64,000 nt of DNA from an uncultured Clostridia bacterium (GCA_947039455.1 CAMQZB010000009.1:1-64000), one strand, 5' to 3'; counted from the first letter of the stretch, positions 1 to 9,341 are shown. Notes: generated by a model from the sequence alone, not told the origin. Made by a program: numbers and translations.

Positions 1-55
1 GGGCTCAGCTCCTTGTGGGGCTTGGGGTGAAACCCCATTTTACTAAAACAAAAAA
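1..55 (+). repeat. GC-rich dispersed repeat, copy A (cut by window edge)
   Basis: The first 55 bases are identical to 159-213 and appear inverted near 16294-16347. The unit is much richer in G and C than its surroundings and contains small hairpins such as GGGGTGAAACCCC. Function unknown; it lies between genes in all three places. Confidence 0.85.
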
Positions 56-83
56 CCAAAACATAACAAAACCCAAAAAACTA

Positions 84-127
84 AAAAGCTATAGCCGATA
101 GAAAATTTTCTACCTACTATAGCTTTT
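84..127. terminator. Hairpin between repeat copies, probable terminator
   Basis: Outer arms AAAAGCTATAG (84-94) and CTATAGCTTTT (117-127) enclose a second palindrome, TAGAAAATTTTCTA. The flanking A and T runs would let it stop transcription in either direction. It probably ends a gene left of the window. Confidence 0.55.
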
Positions 128-148
128 ACAATTCCCCCCCCCAAAAAA

Positions 149-213
149 GCGGGTCAAGGGGCTCAGCTCCTTGTGGGGCTTGGGGTGAAACCCCATTTTA
201 CTAAAACAAAAAA
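149..213 (+). repeat. GC-rich dispersed repeat, copy B
   Basis: Complete copy of the repeat. It starts with GCGGGTCAAGGGGCTCAG and ends in CCCCATTTTACT. The part from 159 is identical to copy A; the whole unit is the near reverse complement of 16294-16347. Confidence 0.85.
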
Positions 214-330
214 ATCTAAACCAAACCAAAAAACTATGGTAATTTTAACGTGAATTTGAAAAAGATAAGAAAATTAGTTGTTTTTTCTTTCAATATAGTG
301 TTAAGATACTATAATCTAAAGAGGTGAAAA

Positions 331-1005
331 ATGAAAATACTAATAGTAGAAGACGAAAAAGATTTATGTTCAACGGTAGCGAAAGGGTTGAAACACAGTG
401 GGTACGTGGTAGAAACGTGTACTGACGGTGAAGAAGCCAGCTTTATGGCTATTGATGAATACTACGATTTAATAGTTTTGGATATTAATTTACCTAAGGT
501 TAGTGGTATTGAGATTTTGAAATTGATACGAGAAAGCAATAAAGAAGTGAAAGTTATTTTGCTAACAGCAAGAGCTAATATTGAAGATAAAATACTTGGT
601 CTTGACCTTGGAGCCAATGATTACATGACAAAACCTTTTCACTTTGAAGAGTTGGAAGCAAGAATTAGAGGTTTGCTAAGACAAAATGTGGTGATTTCTA
701 ATAGTAAAATTCAATGCGGAAATTTGGTGTATGACACTGCAGTGAACAAAGCCTTTGCAAATGGCGAGCTTCTTGATTTAACTAATCGAGAAAGGGGCTT
801 GGTAGAATATTTCATGAAAAATAAAGATAGATATGTTACCGCAAGTGAAATTATGGAGCACGTTTGGGAAAGCTCTGTTGATATAAACAGCAATGCGGTT
901 CGCGTTCACATTTCTTCATTGCGTAAAAAAATAAAAGACAAAATCGGCTTTGATATGATAGAAAACAAAATCAATCTAGGCTATACAATAAAGGAGCGTC
1001 AATGA
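331..1005 (+). CDS. OmpR-family response regulator
   Basis: A 224-aa DNA-binding response regulator. The N-terminal receiver domain (about 1-118) has the acidic pair E7/D8, the phospho-acceptor D51 in VLDINLP, T79 and K101 in TKPF. The C-terminal half is a winged-helix domain of OmpR/PhoB type ending in NLGYTIK. A GAGGTG ribosome binding site sits six bases before the ATG. The stop overlaps the start of the histidine kinase (ATGA), so the two are co-transcribed and form a two-component pair. The ABC transporter genes that follow suggest, by family precedent, sensing of an antimicrobial peptide or envelope stress; the ligand cannot be read from the sequence. Confidence 0.95.
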   Translation: MKILIVEDEKDLCSTVAKGLKHSGYVVETCTDGEEASFMAIDEYYDLIVLDINLPKVSGIEILKLIRESNKEVKVILLTARANIEDKILGLDLGANDYMTKPFHFEELEARIRGLLRQNVVISNSKIQCGNLVYDTAVNKAFANGELLDLTNRERGLVEYFMKNKDRYVTASEIMEHVWESSVDINSNAVRVHISSLRKKIKDKIGFDMIENKINLGYTIKERQ

Positions 1006-2174
1006 TAAACAAACTTAGTTTAAGAATGAGAATAACCGTGATGGTTGGCGTAATCTTGATACTTTGCTCAATTTTGCTAACAAGTATGGTGAATATTTCA
1101 GCAAAAGAGAAGATAAGTTTATTAGACCCAGCTATGGTGGTTGGCGTTATGATTCCAAGCACAGAAATGGAAGAGAATACAAGTTCAATAATAATTGATG
1201 GCGATGTTATATATAGTAAACCGATAATTAATATTGATGAAAAAAGCGAAAGTGCTATTCAAATATCGCATTATGCTTTGACACCAACGGTTAAACAACT
1301 GAATGTGGAAAGCGCATTGCTGTGTCTAGCTATGATAGTAATCGGCACTGTTTTAACCTATTATTTATCAGGCAAAATGTTGTTGCCAGTATCTAATTTA
1401 TCCATGAAAATAGAGAATTTATCGGAAAATAACTTATCGGAAAAACTAGTTGTGCCAAAAGCTAACGATGAAATTTCATCATTAACAAAATCATACAACA
1501 CAATGACCGATCGGTTGTTGGTAGCTTTTGAAAACCAAAAACAGTTCTCAGCTAATTCAGCTCACGAACTCCGAACTCCGCTAGCAGTTATGCAAGCGAA
1601 ACTTGACGTGTTTGAAAAATTAGACAGCGAGAATATGGCTGACTATAAAGAGTTAGTAGCGGATATGTCAAAGCAGGTTAATAGATTATCAAACCTTGCT
1701 GTGAATCTATTGGAGTTTAACAATGTGGACACGGTGGAACTTCTTGACGATATTGATGTTTACCCACTTGTTGAAGAAGTGGTTTTCGACCTTGAACCTG
1801 TTGCAAAAGCTAAAGGCGTAAGTGTTGAACTAAAGGGCGACGGATTTAATGTTATTGGAAACGACCCACTTTTATACAGAGCGTTTTATAATATTATCGA
1901 AAATGCAATAAAATATAATAAACCAAATGGTAAAGTTCAAGTAGATATAACCAATAAATGCGTAAGGGTGAAAGACAACGGAATCGGTATTCCTGATGCC
2001 ATGAAAGAAAATGTTTTCGACGCTTTCATACGTGTAGACAGCGCAAGGTCAAGAGAAATGGGCGGTGTTGGATTGGGATTGTATATCGCAAACGAAACTT
2101 TTAAAAAACATAATGCCATTGTGGAAATATCAAACAACAAGCCAGAAGGAACAATTTTTAATATAAAATTTTAA
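1002..2174 (+). CDS. Sensor histidine kinase
   Basis: A 390-aa membrane kinase. One transmembrane segment lies at about 10-30, a short extracellular loop of about 70 residues follows, and a second segment lies at about 103-123. A HAMP linker (about 120-172) leads to the dimerization domain with the phosphorylated His188 in SAHELRTPL. The ATPase domain shows the N box (NIIENAIKYN), G1 box (DNGIGIPD) and G2 box (GVGLGLYIA). It overlaps the response regulator by four bases and should phosphorylate it. The small external domain carries no recognisable ligand-binding fold. Confidence 0.95.
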   Translation: MINKLSLRMRITVMVGVILILCSILLTSMVNISAKEKISLLDPAMVVGVMIPSTEMEENTSSIIIDGDVIYSKPIINIDEKSESAIQISHYALTPTVKQLNVESALLCLAMIVIGTVLTYYLSGKMLLPVSNLSMKIENLSENNLSEKLVVPKANDEISSLTKSYNTMTDRLLVAFENQKQFSANSAHELRTPLAVMQAKLDVFEKLDSENMADYKELVADMSKQVNRLSNLAVNLLEFNNVDTVELLDDIDVYPLVEEVVFDLEPVAKAKGVSVELKGDGFNVIGNDPLLYRAFYNIIENAIKYNKPNGKVQVDITNKCVRVKDNGIGIPDAMKENVFDAFIRVDSARSREMGGVGLGLYIANETFKKHNAIVEISNNKPEGTIFNIKF

Positions 2175-2180
2175 TTAATT

Positions 2181-2213
2181 ATAAGCTAGATGTATTCTTA
2201 ACATCTAGCTTAT
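2181..2213. terminator. Hairpin after the two-component operon
   Basis: Perfect 13-bp inverted repeat (ATAAGCTAGATGT and its complement) with a 7-base loop. There is no long T run, so it may be a weak terminator separating the regulator genes from the transporter genes. Confidence 0.6.
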
Positions 2214-2259
2214 ATCATTTATGCTAGAATTAGTTGTAAACCTAAACTAAGGAGGCAAT

Positions 2260-4194
2260 ATGTTTCAAATAAGAAATTTATCGAAAAAATATGGCAATGA
2301 ATTTGCATTGCAAGATGTGTCATTGGACATCGGAAGTGGTATGAACTTTATCGTGGGTTCTAGTGGAAGTGGAAAATCTACATTAATAAAAATTATGTGC
2401 GGAATGGAAGACGGTTACCAAGGCACAGTAACATATAAAAATAAGGACATCAGCACTCTTAATGATACAGAAAAAAGTTATATTTACAATAATATAATCG
2501 GTTTTGTTTCTCAAGATTTTCATTTAATTGATGATTACACAGTGTTTGAAAATATTCTTGAACCACTATATTTGAAAACACAATACAGCGAAAGCAAGAT
2601 TGATAAAGTGCTTTCTGAAGTTGGTATTTTAGATATCAAAAACAAGAAAGTTAGACTTTTATCAGGTGGGCAAAAACAACGTGTACAAATTGCAAGAGAA
2701 CTTCTAAAAAATCCAGAAGTTATTATTTGCGACGAGCCAACAAGTGCCCTAGACAAAGATTCCGCAAAAGCTGTTATTGACATTTTACGTAAAATTAGTA
2801 AAACAAGAAGCGTAATTGTGGTTACTCATGATTTGAAACTTATTGAAAAAAATGACACAATGCTTGAACTTGACAAAGGCGAATTGGTTACGGAAGTAGC
2901 ACTAGTTACTAGCAAGGGAAGCAAACTTAAAATATATTCAAACAGCAAAATCAGCAGTAAAAAAGCTATGGCAAGAACTAAGACTAACTTCAAAAGAGCA
3001 TACGGAAAAGTTGCGATTGTGGTGTTGTCAATCTTGCTATCAAGCATACTTCTTTTGTCTTCGGTTACTGGAATTATTAATAAAAGTGGACAAGATGAGT
3101 ATCAAAAGTTACTTGACACATATGGAAACGCATTGCTTGATATTAGTATTCACGGAAGTTTCATGAGTGCAAGTGGCGGAAGTACAGATGATCCAAACGT
3201 TGACGTTGATCAAAACATCAATGGACTTTACGATCAATATGTGGACGACGAAAGATTGTCGTCAGTACTCATTGCACAGGCTTATAGTAATATAGTTGCC
3301 AACTTTGACGGCACTGATTACAAAATCACATCTAGCAATAACACGCCTATATTTAATGAAATGTTGTCAGGACGCGCTCCAGAAAATAACGGAATGGAAG
3401 TTATGGTTCCTGAAAATTTTGTAGAATTAGTTGGAGAAACTAACGAAAGTATTTTAGGTAAAACTATGAAATTCAATTCAACAGTAAACAAATGGGAAGG
3501 AGGCACTTTCACGGAAATGCCAACTGAAGTTGAGCTCACTATCGTTGGTGTGTTTAACAGCACATTCACATTAGTTACTGATGGGGTATCTCGTGATATC
3601 GAAATCAAAGATTCATTCTTTATGAACCTTAACGCTAACAAAGAAATAAGAAAACAAGCGGAATTAGACGTAGATAAAATCAGTTTCATTATGCGTGGAA
3701 AAACTCCTGAAGATGTAGTTGAAATTAAAGATGAGCTAAATAAAACAGGAATTGTGCCATTGGGACAGTTCGAACTCCTTGAAGATATAGTAAAAATCAA
3801 TAATCAAGTAAAAGAGCAATCATCATCAGCAACAGTAGTTATCGGAATTTTATCAGTATTATTAGCAATTGCCATAATGGTTATTGTGACAATCTTGAGA
3901 AAAAGAGAGTATGCGATTTTGAAAATATGCGGATACAAAAACAGCGACATAGCAGCATTATCATTGATGGAAAGCATAGGGATAATGATAGTTAGTTTAG
4001 TTGTATTCCTTGTACTTTCACCACTTTGGAACATAATTACCATGGCATTATTCGGTGCAACTATCTTGCAATTTAACACACTTATGGTGGGAATTTCTGT
4101 AATAGTTTTAATATCAACAATGTACTTTGGTATTCAAGTTTTGGTATCAAGAACAGCAAAAGTTTCTAGCACATTAAAAGGGGGAAATCGCTAA
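2260..4194 (+). CDS. ABC transporter, fused ATPase and FtsX-type permease (first of pair)
   Basis: A 644-aa protein with an N-terminal ATPase of the MacB/LolD type: Walker A GSSGSGKST (about 34-42), signature LSGGQKQRV, Walker B VIICDEPTSALD and switch His in VVTHD. A membrane segment at about 248-270 is followed by a roughly 250-aa extracytoplasmic domain and three more segments at the C-terminus (about 524-635), the FtsX/MacB permease layout. A strong AAGGAGG site precedes the ATG. The next gene starts directly after the stop codon and has the same architecture, so the two probably form a heterodimer. With the upstream two-component system this looks like a peptide-antibiotic resistance or envelope-stress exporter; the substrate is unknown. 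Confidence 0.9.
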   Translation: MFQIRNLSKKYGNEFALQDVSLDIGSGMNFIVGSSGSGKSTLIKIMCGMEDGYQGTVTYKNKDISTLNDTEKSYIYNNIIGFVSQDFHLIDDYTVFENILEPLYLKTQYSESKIDKVLSEVGILDIKNKKVRLLSGGQKQRVQIARELLKNPEVIICDEPTSALDKDSAKAVIDILRKISKTRSVIVVTHDLKLIEKNDTMLELDKGELVTEVALVTSKGSKLKIYSNSKISSKKAMARTKTNFKRAYGKVAIVVLSILLSSILLLSSVTGIINKSGQDEYQKLLDTYGNALLDISIHGSFMSASGGSTDDPNVDVDQNINGLYDQYVDDERLSSVLIAQAYSNIVANFDGTDYKITSSNNTPIFNEMLSGRAPENNGMEVMVPENFVELVGETNESILGKTMKFNSTVNKWEGGTFTEMPTEVELTIVGVFNSTFTLVTDGVSRDIEIKDSFFMNLNANKEIRKQAELDVDKISFIMRGKTPEDVVEIKDELNKTGIVPLGQFELLEDIVKINNQVKEQSSSATVVIGILSVLLAIAIMVIVTILRKREYAILKICGYKNSDIAALSLMESIGIMIVSLVVFLVLSPLWNIITMALFGATILQFNTLMVGISVIVLISTMYFGIQVLVSRTAKVSSTLKGGNR

Positions 4195-5976
4195 ATGATA
4201 GAGATTAAGAATTTAACCAAATCTTTTAAAGATGTAAATATTTTAGAAAACGCAAACTATACTTTCCCTAACTGCGGATTGGTTTGCGTAGTGGGAGCGT
4301 CAGGAAGTGGAAAAAGCACATTGCTAAATATCCTTGCTGGGTTCGATAGTAATTATGGTGGTTCAGTTGAAATCAGCGGAACGGATATTTCGAAATTAAA
4401 AAAAGAACAGTTGACTGATTACCGTAAAGAGAACGTGGGATTTATTTTCCAAGAATACAATTTGTTAAAAGGTTATTCTGTTATTGAAAATGTTCTTATG
4501 GGGTTATCTGAAAAGGCAACTGAGAAGGATATTGGAAGAGCGATTTCTCTTTTGAAAGAGTTGGGGCTTGAAGTTAAGCAATACGAGAAAATTGAAAACC
4601 TATCAGGTGGACAAAAGCAACGGGTAGCTATCGCAAGAGCAATAATTAAGAACCCGAACATCGTCCTTGCTGACGAACCAACAGGAGCACTTGATCGTAA
4701 AAATTCTACTGAAGTTATGACGAAGTTGAAAGAAATTTCAAAAGACAAACTTGTAGTGATTATTACTCACGACAACAAGCTAACTGAGTTTGCGGATAGA
4801 GTTATCACAATTGAAGACGGGGCTTTACATGAAGTAAAAACTACTGAAACGGTTTGTGAAACTGTTGTGGAGTATAAAAAATCCACAAGCCGAAAGTCTA
4901 CTATGAGTTTGTCTAAAAAGAACATATCAATAAATTTAAAGAAATTTTTAGCGGTGTCACTAGCTATTGCGTTGGGACTTACTGCTTTCATTTTCTCACT
5001 ATCTTTCATTGGGGTTCTTGGAAACAGCATTGAAGAATTTAAAGAAAAAAACACAGCTTTTAACAACGGCTATGTAAAGTATGAAAACGAAAGGGTATAC
5101 AACGATTTAAAATCAAATGAGTTGGTTGAAAATGTGTATTATCAATATAAAATCAGTGAAGTAAACTTACAATATGGTGATATTTCAGTTAATATCAGCG
5201 AAAAAATACCTATGCCAAAAGCTACTGAGAGTATGTCTTACGGCGTAATGCCAAAGGCTGGCGCTAACGAAATCGCTTTTACTCCAAGTATCGCAAAGCA
5301 ATTTTCAACTGATATTTCTAAACTAATTAACGAGAAAATTACACTTGTAATTGGAGAGGTGGAGTATCAATTTACTATCAGCGGAATCTATAATGCTGGA
5401 TACGATGATTATTTCATTAGTTCAGATGTAGAGCAAGCAATGTATCTTAAACTTGGAAGCGAAAATCCTTATTCTATTTCATTCGATGTAAAAGAATTTG
5501 AAGAAGTAGTGAATGTGTTCAATCAACTTGCAGATGAAAACGTAACAGCGAAAATGGCTAACGTTCAAGTTGAATCATTGGTGGATAACTTTAACAGCAT
5601 TTCAAGATTGTTCACGGTAATCTCAATACTAATTGTAGCAATCGCAATTTTCATTGCTGCGGTATTGCTCGTTAAAATGCAATCTACAAGAAGCAAAGAA
5701 GTTGGCTTGCTGATGGCGTTAGGGTATAACAGAAGCGGAATAAACGCTATGATCCTTGTGGAAAACCTATTCTTGTCATTAATTACAGGTCTAATGAGTT
5801 GCCTTCTAGTGGCAGTGTTATTCGGTGCTATGTCACTGTTTGGAATGGCATTCGCAGTATCTTTACCACAAGTAATAATTGCAATCCTATCGGCATTTGT
5901 AATTATATTTGTTATCGCGTTGATATCTAGTATTAATTTGTTAAAACTAGAACCAGCGGAAGCCTTTAGAAAATAA
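4195..5976 (+). CDS. ABC transporter, fused ATPase and FtsX-type permease (second of pair)
   Basis: A 593-aa protein with the same order of domains as its neighbour: Walker A GASGSGKST, signature LSGGQKQRV, Walker B VLADEPTGALD, VIITHD switch. One transmembrane segment follows at about 252-275, then an external domain and three C-terminal segments (about 473-590). The ATG immediately follows the TAA of the preceding gene and is served by an AAGGGGG site inside that gene, indicating translational coupling. Both catalytic sites look intact. An intrinsic terminator follows at 5998. Confidence 0.9.
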   Translation: MIEIKNLTKSFKDVNILENANYTFPNCGLVCVVGASGSGKSTLLNILAGFDSNYGGSVEISGTDISKLKKEQLTDYRKENVGFIFQEYNLLKGYSVIENVLMGLSEKATEKDIGRAISLLKELGLEVKQYEKIENLSGGQKQRVAIARAIIKNPNIVLADEPTGALDRKNSTEVMTKLKEISKDKLVVIITHDNKLTEFADRVITIEDGALHEVKTTETVCETVVEYKKSTSRKSTMSLSKKNISINLKKFLAVSLAIALGLTAFIFSLSFIGVLGNSIEEFKEKNTAFNNGYVKYENERVYNDLKSNELVENVYYQYKISEVNLQYGDISVNISEKIPMPKATESMSYGVMPKAGANEIAFTPSIAKQFSTDISKLINEKITLVIGEVEYQFTISGIYNAGYDDYFISSDVEQAMYLKLGSENPYSISFDVKEFEEVVNVFNQLADENVTAKMANVQVESLVDNFNSISRLFTVISILIVAIAIFIAAVLLVKMQSTRSKEVGLLMALGYNRSGINAMILVENLFLSLITGLMSCLLVAVLFGAMSLFGMAFAVSLPQVIIAILSAFVIIFVIALISSINLLKLEPAEAFRK

Positions 5977-5997
5977 TCACATATAATAAACAAGAAA

Positions 5998-6038
5998 AAG
6001 AGCAAATTAATCAATCGATTAATTTGCTCTTCTTTTTT
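5998..6038 (+). terminator. Intrinsic terminator
   Basis: Perfect 15-bp stem (5998-6012 with 6017-6031), 4-base loop, then CTTTTTT. It ends the ABC transporter operon. Confidence 0.9.
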
Positions 6039-6129
6039 CATCTTTCTTTAAATAGTTTAAATAACTACCATTGGTTTCTATAAATATCGGCAGTATATTA
6101 CAGTAATCAAGTGTAGTTATAATAGGAAA

Positions 6130-6768
6130 TTACTTTCCGCAACAACTTTCGCTACAGCAATCAGGCTTAACTGTCATACGTTTTTCAACCATATTCCAAT
6201 CGATTAATTGCAAGTAAGCATCGATATAATTATCTCTCATGTTTTGATAATCAAGGTAGTAAGCATGCTCCCAAACGTCCATTGTAAGGATAGGGCAAAG
6301 ACCAAGCTCGATAGGTGTATCTTGATTTGCAGTAGTAATAATCTCTAGTTTATCACCATTTTGTACTAACCAAGCCCAACCTGAACCAAATTGTGCCATT
6401 CCCGCCGCTTTAAACGCTGCCTTGAATGCTTGAATTGATCCGAAATCTTTAGTGATTTTGTCCTCAACTAATTTAGATGGTTGAGTAGTAGTTGCAGCTG
6501 TCATGCCAGTGAAATAGAAATTGTGGTTAAAAACTCCGCCACCGTTATTTCTAATTGCAGTAGCATTTTCTGGTGTTAAAGTATCTAAACTAGCTAATAC
6601 TTCAACAAGAGTTTTGTCACCAATTCCTTCTTTTTGAATTGCAGTGTTAAGTTTCTCCACGTATGACGCTAAGTGTTTGTCATGGTGAAATTCCAAAGTG
6701 GTATCCGAAATTAGCGGACAAAGAGCTTTGTAGTTATAGGTTAATTCCTTTAATTTAATTGTATCCAT
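6130..6768 (-). CDS. Fe/Mn-family superoxide dismutase with Cys-rich tail
   Basis: A 212-aa cytoplasmic enzyme converting superoxide to hydrogen peroxide and oxygen. The metal ligands of the family are visible: H28 in LEFHHDKH, H82 in VFNHNFYF, D164 and H168 in MDVWEHAYY. An in-frame ATG 18 bases upstream is less likely because its first codons contain the GGAGG ribosome binding site of this start. The unusual part is the last ten residues, DCCSESCCGK, with four cysteines in two CC pairs after the normal end of the fold; this could bind metal or form disulfides. Metal choice (Fe or Mn) cannot be decided by eye. It is monocistronic with its own promoter. Confidence 0.92.
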   Translation of the reverse strand: MDTIKLKELTYNYKALCPLISDTTLEFHHDKHLASYVEKLNTAIQKEGIGDKTLVEVLASLDTLTPENATAIRNNGGGVFNHNFYFTGMTAATTTQPSKLVEDKITKDFGSIQAFKAAFKAAGMAQFGSGWAWLVQNGDKLEIITTANQDTPIELGLCPILTMDVWEHAYYLDYQNMRDNYIDAYLQLIDWNMVEKRMTVKPDCCSESCCGK

Positions 6769-6836
6769 ATGTGATTTTCCCTCCATAGTTATATTTTTGT
6801 TTTAATTCACGATATATTATATGCCTTTTTAATAAC

Positions 6837-6865
6837 ATTATAAGTTAATAATCGGCAAAAGTCAA
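6837..6865 (-). promoter_or_regulatory. Promoter of the superoxide dismutase gene
   Basis: On the minus strand TTGACT and TATAAT are separated by 17 bases, about 70 bases before the start codon. The match to a vegetative promoter is strong. Confidence 0.75.
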
Positions 6866-6957
6866 TATTGTTGCTAGTAATGTTTTCCAACACGATTTTG
6901 TTGAAACACTGTGTTTAACTCATTATTTTTTTTATTTGTTATATACTCCTAAAAAGA

Positions 6958-6986
6958 TTGACCAATCGTTCAATATTTGGTACAAT
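6958..6986 (+). promoter_or_regulatory. Promoter and probable operator of the TetR gene
   Basis: TTGACC and TACAAT with a 17-base spacer. The -35 box lies within an interrupted palindrome (ATTGA, 8 bases, TCAAT), the kind of site a TetR repressor would bind to control its own operon. Confidence 0.7.
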
Positions 6987-7024
6987 AGCTATCAGAATGA
7001 TTACTTAATTGTAAGGAGCTAGAC

Positions 7025-7648
7025 ATGAACAGAAAAGAACAAACGGAAAATACACGGAAATTGATAGTTGGAAGTGCCATGAAAATTTTTGGAGAAAAGG
7101 ATTTTAACTTAGCGTCTATTAGTGATATTAGCAAAAATGCTGAAATCTCTAAAGGAATAATCTATCATTATTTTGAGAATAAAGAGATGTTGTATCTAGA
7201 ATGTGTAAGAATAAGTATTGACGGACTGTCTAGTTATTTAGAAAAATTTTCTATTAAAACTAGTAGTGTTGAAAGTAATTTTCTAGATTATATTAATTAT
7301 AGACACCAATTTTTTGTGGATAATCCAGATTTAAAGAATGTGTTTTTTAATTCTATGTTGAAAAATACACATAATTTATCAAAGGAAATCGCATTAATGA
7401 AAGAAAATTTAGATAAGATTAATTTAAACTTTCTTGAAGAAATGATTTCTCATGTGGAGCTTAGAGCTGAAATAACAAAAGATGATGCGTTACAAATTTT
7501 CATACTATTGCAAAATGCAGGAATAAATTCTATCAGCAATAGTGGGAAAAGATATTCGCCAGATGAGTTTATGGTTGAGCAAGAAAAGTTTATTAGAAAA
7601 TCAATAAAGATTATGTTTTACGGAATAGGAGTAGAGAAAAAATGTTAG
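7025..7648 (+). CDS. TetR/AcrR-family transcriptional regulator
   Basis: A 207-aa repressor. Residues about 10-55 are the TetR helix-turn-helix (motif ISDISKNAEISKGIIYHYFENKE, read in two parts around residues 31-53). The C-terminal ligand-binding part is all-helical and variable, so the inducer is not predictable. The stop codon overlaps the start of the antiporter gene by seven bases, so repressor and transporter are made from one message. A palindrome over the promoter at 6958 is a probable autoregulatory operator. Confidence 0.9.
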   Translation: MNRKEQTENTRKLIVGSAMKIFGEKDFNLASISDISKNAEISKGIIYHYFENKEMLYLECVRISIDGLSSYLEKFSIKTSSVESNFLDYINYRHQFFVDNPDLKNVFFNSMLKNTHNLSKEIALMKENLDKINLNFLEEMISHVELRAEITKDDALQIFILLQNAGINSISNSGKRYSPDEFMVEQEKFIRKSIKIMFYGIGVEKKC

Positions 7649-8934
7649 AAACAATTGGATTAATCCTAAGAATTGCGATAGCTTTGCCTATCACATTTTT
7701 CATGGGAAAACTTATGTCAAAATTGAAATTACCTGCAATTCTTGGTTGGTTGCTAGGCGGAATGATCCTTGGGCCGTACGCTTTGAAAATATTAAATAAT
7801 GAATTGCTAAATACCCAGTGGTACCATATAATGATGAAAATTTTCGAATGTTCATTTGGTATAATGCTTGGTAAGGAATTGATATTTAGAAAAATGCGGA
7901 AGTACGGAAAGCAAATAATCGTAACTACAATATTCGAATCAGTTGGGACATTTGTCGTAGTTTCACTTTGTTTCGCTGGAATATTCTACTTCACAGGAGT
8001 GCCAATGTATGTTGCATTGTTATTCGGTGGAATCGCACTTGCAACAGCTCCAGCCCCTTCTTTATCTATTGTAAAAGAGTTTAAGACTAAGGGGCCAGTG
8101 ACAAATGCACTAATTCCAACAGCAATGCTTGATGACGTTGTGGCGATTTTAATATTCTTTACAATCAATTCATTCGTAGCAACAAAAGGCAGTGGTGCAA
8201 CACAATCAATCTTTGTAGTGCTACTTCAAATGGTAGTTTTACCACTTGCCATTGGAACAGCAATCGGTTTTGCCGCAAGTCCAATATTCAAGAAGAATCG
8301 TAGTAAAAACGCAACAATGATTATTACAATAGCGTTAGTAGTTTTCTCATTCGGTGTAGGTTATTTCATTGATAATATAATTTTGTCATCACCAGCAATT
8401 AACTTTATGTTGCTAGGAATGGCAGTATTTACAACTATAGCCAATGTAATTCCAGAAGAAAATATGGAATTATTGTCAAAGTCATCAAGTCCAATAGTGG
8501 GGGTAAGCATACTATTTATGATTATGAATTTAGGCGCTCCACTAGATTATAAATTAATTATTGGCGCAGGTATTTTGACTTTAGTATACATTGTATCACG
8601 GGCAATAGGAAAGTATTTCAGCACAAGACTTGGGGCAAAAATAACAAACGCACCCTTAACAGTGCAAAAATACTTAGGACTAACATTACTTCCTCACTCT
8701 GGTGTATCACTTGTTTTCACAGGAATGGCAGTAGCAACTCTAAGTACATTTGATATGCCGTCAGCACTAATAATACAAGGCACAATTTCAGCCGCAGCGG
8801 TTATTAATGAAGTGTTTGCAGTAATAATAGCAAAAAAAGGTTTCGAACTAGCAGGTGAAATGGAACACCAAAGAACAGATCCCAACAACAATTCCACAAA
8901 TAGCAATGACCAAGCTGTAAAAATAACTGAATAA
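7642..8934 (+). CDS. Cation:proton antiporter (CPA2-like)
   Basis: A 430-aa integral membrane protein with about 12 hydrophobic segments. The family hallmark aspartates appear in PTAMLDDVVAILIFF in the middle of the protein. There is no C-terminal nucleotide-binding (TrkA-N) domain; the tail is short and polar, rich in N, T and S. It likely exchanges Na+ or K+ for protons across the cytoplasmic membrane. Translational overlap with the upstream TetR gene suggests it is induced by a compound that this regulator senses, which would fit a role in efflux or pH stress. Confidence 0.88.
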   Translation: MLETIGLILRIAIALPITFFMGKLMSKLKLPAILGWLLGGMILGPYALKILNNELLNTQWYHIMMKIFECSFGIMLGKELIFRKMRKYGKQIIVTTIFESVGTFVVVSLCFAGIFYFTGVPMYVALLFGGIALATAPAPSLSIVKEFKTKGPVTNALIPTAMLDDVVAILIFFTINSFVATKGSGATQSIFVVLLQMVVLPLAIGTAIGFAASPIFKKNRSKNATMIITIALVVFSFGVGYFIDNIILSSPAINFMLLGMAVFTTIANVIPEENMELLSKSSSPIVGVSILFMIMNLGAPLDYKLIIGAGILTLVYIVSRAIGKYFSTRLGAKITNAPLTVQKYLGLTLLPHSGVSLVFTGMAVATLSTFDMPSALIIQGTISAAAVINEVFAVIIAKKGFELAGEMEHQRTDPNNNSTNSNDQAVKITE

Positions 8935-8959
8935 AAGATTGTGACAATAAACTAAAACA

Positions 8960-8990
8960 AAAAGAACCTATTAATATAGGTTCTTTTATT
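8960..8990 (+). terminator. Intrinsic terminator
   Basis: 12-bp stem (8960-8971 with 8976-8987) and T-rich tail; ends the TetR-antiporter operon. Confidence 0.85.
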
Positions 8991-9310
8991 ATGCTCTGTT
9001 ATTAAGCTAGTGCTTTTCTTTGGGGGAACTATGGGGTGGTGCTTGTAATTATCCAATTGAATATATGTTGTTTTAGTTTAAATGGGTTACTATAGTATAT
9101 ACATAAATAATTTATTATACCTAACAAAATGGTAATAAAAAAAGACACCTAAACAATTAGGTGTCTTAAAAAATACAAATTTAGTGGGGTAGTAATTGGG
9201 GTAATAAATTTAATCCAACATAGTAAGTTAAACAAATCATGCAGGTCGTGTTCTTATTTTGTTTATTGGTTTATGTGTTAAAAGTCTTTGTTTACCGACA
9301 AAAGGGTAAC
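8991..9310. other. Non-coding stretch before the tRNA cluster
   Basis: No convincing gene. It contains a hairpin with 11-bp arms at 9142-9167 flanked by A and T runs. Two G-rich phrases (GGGGTGGTG near 9032 and GGGGTAGTAATTGGGG near 9184) could be remnants of an old integration next to the tRNA genes, but nothing more can be supported. Confidence 0.4.
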
Positions 9311-9335
9311 AAAAAAGACTTAATATAATTAAGTC
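9311..9335 (-). terminator. Terminator of the tRNA operon
   Basis: Read on the minus strand, GACTTAAT and ATTAAGTC pair around a 3-base loop and are followed by six T residues. It lies just beyond tRNA-Tyr. Confidence 0.85.
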
Positions 9336-9341
9336 CTTACT

